A stretch of 10,926 nucleotides of DNA, taken from positions 1 to 10,926 of the forward strand of contig LXTK01000095.1 of the NCBI GenBank assembly GCA_001643475.1. Direction: 5' to 3'. Numbering within the stretch: position 1 is the first letter of the stretch; every line of letters starts with the position of its first letter. Below are positions 1 through 7,338 of this stretch, in pieces. The notes beneath the pieces are model-generated. The model saw only the letters and a program-made list of their open reading frames with translations. It did not search any database and was not told the DNA's origin. The position numbers and the translations under genes are program-made. The stretch comes from Proteobacteria bacterium SPGG2. GTDB lineage: Bacteria; Pseudomonadota; Gammaproteobacteria; Acidiferrobacterales; SPGG2.

Positions 1-435
1 GTGGGCGATGGTGGTGAGGCGTTTACCTATGAACGCCTAAACTGCGCGTTCCGATTGCTACTCGAAGGCGCGCCACTGTTAGCGATGGGCAACAATCGTT
101 ATTTAAAGGAAGGCGATGGCTTTAGCCTTGATGTCGGACCATTTGTAACTGCGCTGGAGTATGCTGCGGGTGTCCGCGCAACGATCCTCGGCAAACCCGC
201 GCCTGATTTTTTCCGGGCAGCTATCGCCGATCTTGGGTGCAAGGCCGACGAGGTGATGATGGTGGGTGATGATGTTGCGGCTGATGTCATCGGCGCCGTA
301 TCCGCGGGTCTACAAGGTGTCTTGGTCAAAACCGGCAAGTATCGACCTGGTGACGAGAATCAGCTCAAATCGGCGAATGCCAACGTGCTAGCGGACGTTA
401 CCGCCGCGATTGACTGGATCATCGCCCAATGCTAA
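1..435 (+). CDS. HAD-like phosphatase (HDHD2/LHPP type), C-terminal part
   Basis: This is the C-terminal 144 residues of a haloacid-dehalogenase-superfamily hydrolase; the reading frame is open at the window edge, so the GTG at base 1 is probably internal rather than the true start. Visible are the family lysine motif GKPAPDFF (residues 64-71 of the visible part) and the metal-binding acidic motif VGDDVAADV (87-95), followed by the KTGKYRPGDE segment. The cap-region text (NCAFRLLLEGAPLLAMGNNRYLK is split by the usual cap signature) resembles the HDHD2/LHPP subgroup, whose members are around 260 residues and act on phosphate esters, phospho-amino acids or pyrophosphate. The N-terminal nucleophile motif DxD lies outside the window. 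It ends 87 bases before the amidotransferase gene on the same strand. A link to amine metabolism is not evident; substrate is unknown. Confidence 0.85.
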   Translation: MGDGGEAFTYERLNCAFRLLLEGAPLLAMGNNRYLKEGDGFSLDVGPFVTALEYAAGVRATILGKPAPDFFRAAIADLGCKADEVMMVGDDVAADVIGAVSAGLQGVLVKTGKYRPGDENQLKSANANVLADVTAAIDWIIAQC

Positions 436-522
436 GCCTTTTTTTCTGCAATCTTGCGTATGCCAAACGATTTCGCTAGGGTTCGAAGTTCTCCCGAACC
501 GGCTCACTAACAGGACCTATTT
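436..522 (+). promoter_or_regulatory. Leader region before the Mgs-like operon
   Basis: This 87-base gap separates the HAD gene from the amidotransferase gene. It holds a seven-T run (439-445) without a convincing stem before it, a weak sigma70-like pair TTGCGT (454-459) and TAGGGT (477-482) spaced by 17 bases, a perfect 6-bp dyad at 480-500, and a Shine-Dalgarno AGGA at 512-515, seven bases before the ATG at 523. The promoter match is only three of six at each box, so a separate transcription start here is a possibility rather than a call. Confidence 0.3.
480..500. repeat. Perfect 6-bp inverted repeat in the leader
   Basis: GGTTCG (480-485) and CGAACC (495-500) are exact reverse complements separated by nine bases. 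No T-run follows, so it does not look like an intrinsic terminator. It lies directly over the weak -10-like box and just upstream of the Shine-Dalgarno site, where it could serve as an operator or as an RNA hairpin in the leader. A chance dyad of this size is possible. Confidence 0.35.
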
Positions 523-1434
523 ATGTGTGGAATTGCTGGAATTATGTACAGAGGTGAGGGCGGCGGTTTGCACGTCGCTAAAGCACTGATAGACATGTTG
601 GATGGGTGCCAACACCGGGGACCCGACTCCACCGGTTTTGCCCTTTATGGTCAAGCGGCCAAAGGCGAGCTCAAGCTGCGTTTTTTCGTCGGGCAGGGCG
701 ACGAAGCGGTCACCGCGGTCGAGCGTATCCAAAAGACCTTGGCGGAGCAGCATGCGTCGATCATTGAAGATGAACATATCGGAGACAACTATCGTGTGGT
801 TGTCCAGTTCAGTGGTGATGTACGGAAGTTCGCCTATGCCATGGAACAAGCGGCTAAGGTGATTTCTATCGGTGAGAGTCTGGACATCGTGAAGGACGTC
901 GGTAAGGCACATGAAGTCGACGAGCGCTACGCGGTACACAAGTTCACGAGTACCCACGGGCTCGGCCATGTGCGTCTTGCCACTGAGTCTGATGTAAAGC
1001 CAGAGTCAGCGCATCCATTCTGGGCCACCGGGTTTGCCGACGTTGCCATCGTTCACAACGGCCAGATTACGAATTATTGGAAAATGCGACGCCGCCTAGA
1101 ACAGCGCGATTTCGAATTCCGTACCGACAACGACAGCGAATTGATCGCCGTGTATTTGGCCGACAAGCTCTCGCAGGGCATCGCACTCCAGGAAGCACTA
1201 AAAACTTCTATCGACGATCTAGACGGTACGTTTTCATTCTTGGTGTCAACCAAGGACGAAATCGGTTATGCCAAGGATCGACTGGCGGTGAAACCAATGA
1301 TCATGTACGAGAATGATGACCTTATTGCCGTGGCATCCGAAGAGGTCTCGCTCAATCGCCTGTTTCCGGGCCAGGCACTGAATACCAAAGAGCCCCCGCC
1401 GGGGAGTTACAACACGTGGTCACGATCGACTTAG
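523..1434 (+). CDS. mgsA: Class II glutamine amidotransferase, MgsA-like
   Basis: This 303-residue protein is an N-terminal-nucleophile amidotransferase corresponding to the glutaminase domain of glutamate synthase as a separate subunit. It begins MCGIAGI, so Cys2 becomes the catalytic nucleophile once the initiator Met is removed; the motif RGPDSTG follows at 32-38, the HNG motif of the oxyanion region at 178-180, and TDNDSE at 201-206. A family-typical insert of roughly 100 residues separates the first two motifs. The ATG is preceded by AGGA at 512-515, and Cys2 leaves no other sensible start. It is the first of three closely packed genes and its end overlaps the next start by 19 bases. Standalone proteins of this type are MgsA (N-methylglutamate synthase) or GlxB; the adjacent gmaS-like gene, folD and soxB-like gene favour MgsA, which would act on gamma-glutamylmethylamide or glutamine. 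That substrate choice is inference. Confidence 0.88.
   Translation: MCGIAGIMYRGEGGGLHVAKALIDMLDGCQHRGPDSTGFALYGQAAKGELKLRFFVGQGDEAVTAVERIQKTLAEQHASIIEDEHIGDNYRVVVQFSGDVRKFAYAMEQAAKVISIGESLDIVKDVGKAHEVDERYAVHKFTSTHGLGHVRLATESDVKPESAHPFWATGFADVAIVHNGQITNYWKMRRRLEQRDFEFRTDNDSELIAVYLADKLSQGIALQEALKTSIDDLDGTFSFLVSTKDEIGYAKDRLAVKPMIMYENDDLIAVASEEVSLNRLFPGQALNTKEPPPGSYNTWSRST
1401..1406 (+). promoter_or_regulatory. Shine-Dalgarno deciding a GTG start
   Basis: GGGGAG lies nine bases before the GTG at 1416, inside the end of the amidotransferase gene. It supports GTG 1416 as the true start of the fused MgsBC-like protein and points to translational coupling through the 19-base overlap. Confidence 0.6.
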
Positions 1435-3374
1435 CCAAAATACCTGTTCGCGAGGCGAATGAACGTATTCGCCAGTACGGAGCTGAGGGGCAAGACGTCG
1501 AAGTCATAAATCCCGACGCCCGACACCACATCGGGGTCGGTTTGACTGCCGAGATCAACGTCAAGATTCGCGGCTCAGCCGGGTATTTTTGTGCCGGCCT
1601 CACCGACAAGGTGCATTTTGAAGTCGACAACAATGTCGGTTGGGGATTGGGTGACAATATCTACAACGGCAGCGTGGTGGTGGGCGGTAATGCTGGCGCT
1701 ATTGCCGGTGTCGCCATCCGCGGCGCGGAGTTGGTGATTCGCGGCAACATGGGGTCGCGCGCGGGCCAGGTGATGAAGGCCGGCACGCTCTGTTGCGCCG
1801 GTAACGCCAACTTCATGGCCGGCTACATGATGTACGGTGGTCGCATCATCATCCTCGGTGACTCGGGCGAACGCGTTGGCGAGGACATGGCTGGCGGCGA
1901 GATCTATGTTGGTGGTGAAGTGCACTCGCTTGGATCGGATGCGCAGATTGTCGACGTCGACGGCGCTGAGCTCGACGACATCAGGGCATTTCTCGATCGC
2001 TATGAGCTCAAGTTCAAAGGAACGTTCAAGAAGGTGGTGAACGCCGGCAAGAACCTGCGCTATGCCACCAGCGAAAGACAGGTGCGCAGCATACCGTTTT
2101 TCACGTTCTCGGGCGAAACCGATTACTGGAACGCCAAGATCCAAGAAGACCTTTATATTAAGTCGCAGATCGGCCGCTACCGTATCCGTGGCTACGGCGG
2201 TGCCCGCGAACTACCACACTTATCCGATCTCGCCTTTAAGAAGGACCTTAGTCAAAGCGACCATGGGCCCGATCCTGTATCTAAGGTCAATATGTACACC
2301 GAGATCGGCGGCATAAATGGTGCCACCCCGCTCAAGCTGAGTATGCCGGTGATGATAGCGCCAATGAGTTACGGTGCGCTCAGCCGTTCAACCAAGCAAG
2401 CCATAGGTATGGCCTCTAGTTTGTCTAGCATCGCCGAGAACACCGGTGAAGGCGGCATGAGCGATGCCCAACGCGATGCCGCCGCACAGCTCATCTTTCA
2501 GTGTCTAGGCGGGCGGCTGGGTTGGAATATCTATGATATGAAGCGCGCCAACGGGCTCGAGATCTATATCTCGCAAGGTGCAAAACCGGGCTTTGGTGGG
2601 CAGCTCATGGCCAAGAAAGTGACCAAAGAGCTTGCCGAGATACGCGGTATTCCGCCAGGCATCGACCTACGTTCGCCGTCACGACATCCAGATATTCTCG
2701 GTGCCGATGATCTAGTCATTAAGGTTGAAGAGTTTCGCGAAGCCACTAGCTACAAGCTTCCGGTAAGTGTAAAGCTTGGCGCCGGACGAGTGCGCGACGA
2801 CATGAAGATAGCCGTGAAAGACGGCTTCGATTTTGTTGAGCTCGATGGTATGCAGGGCTCTACCGGCGCCGGCGGCGCGGAGGTCATGGAATACGTAGGG
2901 ATACCCACCGTGGCCGCAATCATGGAGGCGCTTGATGCATTAGAAGAAATAGGCGTTCGCGACAAGATGCAAATCGTGCTCATGGGGGGTATTCGTGATG
3001 GTATCGATGCCGCCAAGGCGCTGTGTCTGGGATCCGATGCCGTTGGATACGGCACATCGACCATCATCGCCGGCGGTTGTATCGCCTGTATGCAGTGCCA
3101 CGTCGGTCAGTGTGTGACCGGTATTGCCACCCAGGACCCCGAACATGAAAAGCGCTATCAACCCGCAATCGAAGCGCAAAACATTCATCGCTTCCTTGAA
3201 AGCGTGCGCTGGCAGATCGCGACGGTCACGCATGCCCTTGGTTACACGGACGTCAAGCAGCTTAATCGCGATGATCTAGTCGCACTAACCCCCGAGGCGG
3301 CGGCGATTACACGCTTGCCTTACGAGCCGGGTTATCGTGACCGTCACCTCGAACTCAAGGCCAAGGTGGGTTGA
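1416..3374 (+). CDS. Fused MgsB-MgsC-like protein (GXGXG domain + FMN glutamate synthase domain)
   Basis: This 652-residue protein joins two parts usually encoded separately. Residues about 1-205 form a GXGXG beta-helix domain with repeated glycine motifs (GNMGSRAG, GGRIIILGDSGERVG, GGEIYVGGEV), as in MgsB/GlxC. Residues about 260-640 form an FMN-binding glutamate synthase barrel as in MgsC/GlxD, with GAKPGFGGQ, DGMQGSTGAGGAE and the phosphate-binding GGIRDGIDAAKALCLGSDAV. C555, C561 and C566 reproduce the C-x5-C-x4-C spacing of the [3Fe-4S] cluster of glutamate synthase, with an extra C558. In GltB the order is amidotransferase, FMN, GXGXG; here GXGXG precedes FMN, as expected from fusion of mgsB with mgsC in their gene order. 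The predicted role, from family and neighbours, is the synthase core that forms N-methylglutamate. Translation starts at GTG with a strong ribosome-binding site. Specificity for N-methylglutamate rather than glutamate is inferred. Confidence 0.87.
   Translation: MVTIDLAKIPVREANERIRQYGAEGQDVEVINPDARHHIGVGLTAEINVKIRGSAGYFCAGLTDKVHFEVDNNVGWGLGDNIYNGSVVVGGNAGAIAGVAIRGAELVIRGNMGSRAGQVMKAGTLCCAGNANFMAGYMMYGGRIIILGDSGERVGEDMAGGEIYVGGEVHSLGSDAQIVDVDGAELDDIRAFLDRYELKFKGTFKKVVNAGKNLRYATSERQVRSIPFFTFSGETDYWNAKIQEDLYIKSQIGRYRIRGYGGARELPHLSDLAFKKDLSQSDHGPDPVSKVNMYTEIGGINGATPLKLSMPVMIAPMSYGALSRSTKQAIGMASSLSSIAENTGEGGMSDAQRDAAAQLIFQCLGGRLGWNIYDMKRANGLEIYISQGAKPGFGGQLMAKKVTKELAEIRGIPPGIDLRSPSRHPDILGADDLVIKVEEFREATSYKLPVSVKLGAGRVRDDMKIAVKDGFDFVELDGMQGSTGAGGAEVMEYVGIPTVAAIMEALDALEEIGVRDKMQIVLMGGIRDGIDAAKALCLGSDAVGYGTSTIIAGGCIACMQCHVGQCVTGIATQDPEHEKRYQPAIEAQNIHRFLESVRWQIATVTHALGYTDVKQLNRDDLVALTPEAAAITRLPYEPGYRDRHLELKAKVG
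3363..3370 (+). promoter_or_regulatory. Shine-Dalgarno favouring GTG 3376
   Basis: AAGGTGGG lies five bases before a GTG at 3376, itself one base after the stop codon of the preceding gene (TGA 3372-3374). The alternative in-frame GTG at 3337 lies inside the preceding gene with no clear ribosome-binding site, so 3376 is the preferred start of the GltD-like gene. Confidence 0.5.
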
Positions 3375-3375
3375 C

Positions 3376-5898
3376 GTGGCAGTCTACGACATCAACCGCA
3401 TCCTGGTACCGGACGCTCCGCCCGAGTACGAAGACCACACAGCCCAGACCAATTATGTGCCGGCGCCGTGTCAGGTGGCGTGTCCGGTGGGTACCGATGC
3501 ACCGTCCTACCTCGCGTATATCTGGGAAGGAAAGTTTGAGCAAGCGTTCGAGGCCATCACATCCACCAATCCCTTCAGTTCCATCTGCGGGCGCGTGTGT
3601 GATGCCCCGTGCGAACCGGCGTGCCGGCGAACTGACAGCGACGGGCCGGTTCAGATTCGCAACCTTAAGCGCTTCATCATGGAAAAGGTGGGTCATCAAT
3701 ATGATCCGCCACCGATTCCGGTAAGCAAGAAACAAACGGTTGGTGTCGTCGGGGCTGGTCCGGCCGGCCTTACCGCCGCACACGATCTGTGTGTGGCGGG
3801 CTACGAAGTGCACGTGTACGAAATGACCGATCGTCTCGGCGGCTTGATGATTTGGGGCATTCCCGAGTTTCGTTGTCCGCCGGCCGTCATCCAAGAAGAT
3901 ATCGACCGCCTGACCAACCGTTGTCTCGGCCTGAAGACTCACCTGAACACCGCGCTCGGGGACGGCGTGACCCTCGACCAACTGAAAGAGCGCCACGATG
4001 CTGTGTTGCTGACAATCGGCGCTTGGTGGGGTAAACGCATGCAGATACCCGGCGAGAGCGATGACCGTGTGGTCGATGGTGTGAGCTTTCTACGCCGCAT
4101 CAATGGCGGCGAGCGCCCGACACTACCGGCGACGGTGGTCGTCATCGGTGGCGGTGATGTGGCCATGGATGCCTGTCGTGTGGCCAAACGTCTGCCCGGT
4201 TGCAAACACGTGAAGGTCATTTACCGGCGCGGACCCGATGAAATCCCGGCCCGTTCCATCGAGCTCGCGGGTGCCATCAAAGAAGGTATCGAGTTCATCT
4301 ACAACACGCAGCAGGTCGCGGTCGAACCAAGGGGCATGGAACTAAGCTTGCGTTGCGTAAAGACAGAGTTAGGGGAGCCCGATAGCGACGGCCGACGTCG
4401 GCCGGTCGAGGTCACGGGCAGCGAGCACGAGATTGTCTGCGGTATGGTGATCGCTGCCGTCGGGCAGAAATCAGAATCCGACGATCTTGATCAACGTGGA
4501 ATGATGTTGCCCGATCGTGTACGCGCCGATTTCGATGGCATGCGTACGGATGATCCAAAAGTATTTGCGGCCGGCGATGGCGCGTTCGGTGGGTCTACCA
4601 TTGTTATGGCCATGCACCATGGCCAACGAGCCGCCTATTACGTCAAGGCCTTTCTCGAGGGCCGCCAGAATCCTATGCCCTATCGCACCCCATATCGTAC
4701 GCGCCACGTCCCGGTTGCGCAGGACCTAGAGTGGGAGAAACTGCCTTTGCATGAGCCCGAGTTTTTCGGTTTGGGCGAGAAGCCCATCGATTTTCCCGAG
4801 ATCGAGTCGACCTACAGTTACGAAACCGCCCGCCGAGAGGCGGCGCGCTGTTATCGCTGCGACGCTGAAACTGGCTCGGCCGATTATTCGGTACAGCACC
4901 GCGAGGATATATTCTCGATGGCGCGCACCAATCCTATGGACCACGCCAAGCTCCAAGCGATGTTTCAACGTCGCTTACGCCCGCGACAGAATCCGTTTCC
5001 AGAAGGGCGCCCTGCGGTGTTGGATGATCTCACCTTTCTGCCCGCCAACTTATCGCGATTGGTGATCGATCCCTATCGTGAGGCTTGCCAAGTGAGCACA
5101 GATATCGCCGCTAAATATGAGCTTGCGCAACCATTTTTTGTTACCGGCTTCGATAATGCCCCGGCCGAGGTGCGCGAGGCGGTAGCGGCCGGCTTAAAGG
5201 CGAGTAATTGCGGCTCCGTCGGCGTGAAGGCGATGGGCGAATCGGTGCCGTGGTTTCAACTAGTGACCCCCACAGGGGCTGTGCCGAGCAAGGACGCGAC
5301 AGCGCTGATATTTATGGGCGAGGCGTTTGAGTCGATAGAGATAGAGCGTTTATTCCCGGACCAACTTATTGGTTTGGCGGTGTCCTCGCTGGCGGCGCTT
5401 GAGCGTGTGATTCCCTATGCGCTGGAACAGAAGTTTGACATGTTGTTGCTCGACGGTACCGCCAATCTGGATGGCGAATGGCCTGAATTGGCTGGTGCGC
5501 CTGACTTGCGCATCCTACGTGATGCGATTGTTATTCTCCGGCGTCTCAAACAGGAAGAAGCAATCGATTTAGTATATTTCGGTGGCGTCCGCTCTGGCAC
5601 GGATGCCGCCAAACTCATTGCCCTGGGTGCCAAGGCAGTGGTGTTTGGTGCGGCAGTGGGTCTGGCCGTGGGTGGTGAGATCGTTGATGGCAATACGTTG
5701 CGGTTTGTGTCGGACTACAGTGATCTTGATCGTAGCCAAGCCACTGTGAACATCATTAAGGCGAGTAGCGGTGAGGCGTCGATGATGGCCCGTTGCACGG
5801 GTAAAACCAAGTTACAAAACCTTGAGCCCGAGGACCTGCGTTCAATAACCTTGGCAACGGCGCAGGCGACCGGCATTCCCTTAGCTGGTCGGCACTAG
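3376..5898 (+). CDS. GltD-like NAD(P)H flavoprotein fused to a degenerate glutamate-synthase-like barrel
   Basis: This 840-residue protein (853 if started at GTG 3337) has two halves. The first is a glutamate-synthase small-subunit-like reductase: an Fe-S domain with C32, C36, C71, C75, C79 and C83, an FAD-binding GAGPAG at 126-131, a second nucleotide-binding GGGD at 258-261 for NAD(P)H, the FAD-contact AAGDGAFGGST near 398-408, and a CYRC pair at 492/495. The second half, about 540-840, resembles a shortened FMN glutamate-synthase barrel: it keeps GGVRSGTDAAKLIALGAKAV, equivalent to GGIRDGIDAAKALCLGSDAV in the gene before, and a matching C-terminus, but has no C-x5-C-x4-C cluster and no GAKPGFGGQ equivalent. 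The one-base gap to the preceding gene suggests a shared complex. The likely role is to feed electrons from NAD(P)H to the synthase; this is inference. The function of the second barrel is unknown, perhaps structural. Confidence 0.85.
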   Translation: MAVYDINRILVPDAPPEYEDHTAQTNYVPAPCQVACPVGTDAPSYLAYIWEGKFEQAFEAITSTNPFSSICGRVCDAPCEPACRRTDSDGPVQIRNLKRFIMEKVGHQYDPPPIPVSKKQTVGVVGAGPAGLTAAHDLCVAGYEVHVYEMTDRLGGLMIWGIPEFRCPPAVIQEDIDRLTNRCLGLKTHLNTALGDGVTLDQLKERHDAVLLTIGAWWGKRMQIPGESDDRVVDGVSFLRRINGGERPTLPATVVVIGGGDVAMDACRVAKRLPGCKHVKVIYRRGPDEIPARSIELAGAIKEGIEFIYNTQQVAVEPRGMELSLRCVKTELGEPDSDGRRRPVEVTGSEHEIVCGMVIAAVGQKSESDDLDQRGMMLPDRVRADFDGMRTDDPKVFAAGDGAFGGSTIVMAMHHGQRAAYYVKAFLEGRQNPMPYRTPYRTRHVPVAQDLEWEKLPLHEPEFFGLGEKPIDFPEIESTYSYETARREAARCYRCDAETGSADYSVQHREDIFSMARTNPMDHAKLQAMFQRRLRPRQNPFPEGRPAVLDDLTFLPANLSRLVIDPYREACQVSTDIAAKYELAQPFFVTGFDNAPAEVREAVAAGLKASNCGSVGVKAMGESVPWFQLVTPTGAVPSKDATALIFMGEAFESIEIERLFPDQLIGLAVSSLAALERVIPYALEQKFDMLLLDGTANLDGEWPELAGAPDLRILRDAIVILRRLKQEEAIDLVYFGGVRSGTDAAKLIALGAKAVVFGAAVGLAVGGEIVDGNTLRFVSDYSDLDRSQATVNIIKASSGEASMMARCTGKTKLQNLEPEDLRSITLATAQATGIPLAGRH

Positions 5899-5996
5899 TG
5901 GGAGCCCACGAGATCGGTTGCTCTTAAAATAAGAAACTGCCGAGAAACCTCGGTAACTGAATCCGAAGAACTAGGAAAATTAGAAAGAGGACGGAG
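5899..5996 (+). promoter_or_regulatory. Gap before gmaS, possible leader
   Basis: This is a 98-base gap, the longest between 523 and 9947. It contains a TAAAAT box (5925-5930; five of six to the -10 consensus) without a recognisable -35 partner, a hairpin at 5938-5955, and a purine-rich ribosome-binding site AGAGGACGGAG ending just before the ATG at 5997. An activator-dependent promoter is possible; no sigma54 GG-N10-GC pair fits around the TTGC at 5918-5921. Confidence 0.3.
5938..5955 (+). other. Short hairpin in the gmaS leader
   Basis: CCGAG (5940-5944) and CTCGG (5949-5953) form a perfect five-pair stem with an AAAC loop; a G-U and a T-A pair extend it to seven. No T-run follows, so it is not an intrinsic terminator. 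It may act as an mRNA processing or stability element, or be fortuitous. Confidence 0.35.
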
Positions 5997-7304
5997 ATGA
6001 GCAAAGATCTGGCCCAGATTGCAAAAGAAAAAGGTATTAAGTATTTCCTGATTAGCTTTGTCGATTTGTTTGGCGTCACCCGTGCCAAGCTAGTGCCAGC
6101 GCGTGCGATCGGCGGCATGCAGAAAGATGGTGCTGGATTCGCTGGGTTTGCGGCTTGGCTCGATATGACGCCGGCCGACCCCGACATGTTTGCCATCCCC
6201 GATCCCGATAGCTTGCTGCAGTTGCCGTGGAGGCCAGAGGTTGGTTGGCTTGCCGCTGATCTGTGGATGAATGGCAAGGAGGTTGAGGCATCCCCGCGTA
6301 TCGTACTCAAACGTCAAATAGAGCGCGCGCAGAAACTAGGCCATCGTATGAAAACCGGCGTCGAATGCGAATACTTTCTCGTTACGCCTGATGGCAAGGC
6401 CATCTCCGACGAGCGCGATGTCCAGGAGAAGCCTTGTTACGATCAAAGTGCGTTGATGCGGCGCTACGACGTGATCAGCGAGATTTGTGACTGCATGATT
6501 GAGTTCGGATGGGGCCCTTATCAGAACGATCACGAGGATGCCAACGGTCAGTTCGAAATGAACTGGGACTACGCAGATTGCCTAACGACGGCAGACCGCC
6601 ATGTTTTCTTCAAGTATATGGTCAAGTCGATTGCTGAAAAGCACGGGTTGCGCGCTACCTTTATGCCCAAACCGTTTGCCAACCTCACCGGTAATGGTTG
6701 TCATGCCCACGTATCGCTGTGGGACGAGAGCGGTAGCAGAAATCTATTCCTGGACGAAAATGGTGAGCTAGGTCTTTCGAGTTTGGCTTATCATTTCCTC
6801 GGCGGTATCATCTATTCGGCCGACGCCTTGGCGGCCCTGTTCAATCCAAGCGTCAACAGTTACAAGCGTCTCAACGCTGTGGTAACGCTTTCCGGCGCAA
6901 CCTGGTCGCCTAATGCTATTAGTTATTCAGGCAACAACCGCACCCATATGATACGCATACCCGAAGCCGGTCGCTTCGAGCTACGGTTGATGGACGGTGC
7001 CGTCAATCCTTATCTACTTCAAGCCGTCGTACTGATGGCCGGGCTCGATGGCGTTGCCAACAAACGTGATCCCGGTAAGCGTTTGGATATCAACATGTAC
7101 ACCGAGGGCCAGACGTTGCGCCGTGTCCGTAGACTGCCGCTCAACCTGCTCGACGCTATTCGTCTGTTCGACAAGAGCAAGGTGGTGCGGGCCGGCCTTG
7201 GCGACGAGTTCGTGAGTAGCTATGTCAAGCTCAAGCTCGACGATTGGCAGAGTTACACGAGATCTATCACTCAATGGGAACGCGATCATACGCTGGATTG
7301 TTAA
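5997..7304 (+). CDS. gmaS: Gamma-glutamylmethylamide synthetase / type III glutamine synthetase-like
   Basis: This 435-residue protein belongs to the GlnT/GmaS branch of glutamine synthetases. GmaS ligates methylamine to glutamate using ATP, giving gamma-glutamylmethylamide, the first step of the N-methylglutamate pathway; GlnT relatives use ammonia. Visible glutamine-synthetase motifs include the metal-ligand pair E123 and E125 (GVECEYF), GNGCHAHVSLWDE from 232, NPSVNSYKRL, and RFELRLMDGAVNPY with E328 and R330 of the active site. The C-terminus ending in QWERDH is typical of the GlnT/GmaS group and lacks the adenylylation tyrosine segment of GlnA. Length matches the family (about 430-450). 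The ATG has the site GGACGGAG just upstream. Its position between the Mgs-like genes and folD/soxB-like genes strongly favours methylamine over ammonia, though the two activities cannot be told apart with certainty from motifs alone. Confidence 0.88.
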   Translation: MSKDLAQIAKEKGIKYFLISFVDLFGVTRAKLVPARAIGGMQKDGAGFAGFAAWLDMTPADPDMFAIPDPDSLLQLPWRPEVGWLAADLWMNGKEVEASPRIVLKRQIERAQKLGHRMKTGVECEYFLVTPDGKAISDERDVQEKPCYDQSALMRRYDVISEICDCMIEFGWGPYQNDHEDANGQFEMNWDYADCLTTADRHVFFKYMVKSIAEKHGLRATFMPKPFANLTGNGCHAHVSLWDESGSRNLFLDENGELGLSSLAYHFLGGIIYSADALAALFNPSVNSYKRLNAVVTLSGATWSPNAISYSGNNRTHMIRIPEAGRFELRLMDGAVNPYLLQAVVLMAGLDGVANKRDPGKRLDINMYTEGQTLRRVRRLPLNLLDAIRLFDKSKVVRAGLGDEFVSSYVKLKLDDWQSYTRSITQWERDHTLDC

Positions 7305-7338
7305 AGAGTAGATATTAGGGAGGCAGAGATTTAGGTTC

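Noticed and set aside
408..445. Possible terminator after the HAD gene (GCGAT/ATCGC stem then seven T)
   Set aside because: The stem is only five pairs with a ten-base loop, and about thirteen bases separate it from the T-run, so it does not form a normal intrinsic terminator.
1575..2144. A 189-codon open frame on the minus strand
   Set aside because: It lies fully opposite the well-supported MgsBC-like gene, shows no recognisable motif, and its open length follows from codon bias of the sense gene.
3337..3375. Upstream GTG start for the GltD-like gene
   Set aside because: It would overlap the preceding gene by 38 bases, has no clear Shine-Dalgarno, and adds a polar stretch unlike the family N-terminus; GTG 3376 with AAGGTGGG fits better. 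It is not excluded.
3355..3996. A 213-codon open frame on the minus strand
   Set aside because: It is antisense to the Fe-S and FAD domains of the GltD-like protein and has no family signature or ribosome-binding site worth noting.
5898..5921. Sigma54 promoter before gmaS, expected for nitrogen genes
   Set aside because: The TTGC at 5918-5921 has no GG ten bases before its GC, so the -24/-12 pair is not met. The nearby GTGGG-AG-CCCAC dyad has too short a loop for a full stem.
5997..7304. Ordinary housekeeping glutamine synthetase GlnA
   Set aside because: It is shorter than GlnA (about 470 residues), lacks the adenylylation segment, and ends with the QWERDH tail of the GlnT/GmaS branch; context points to methylamine.
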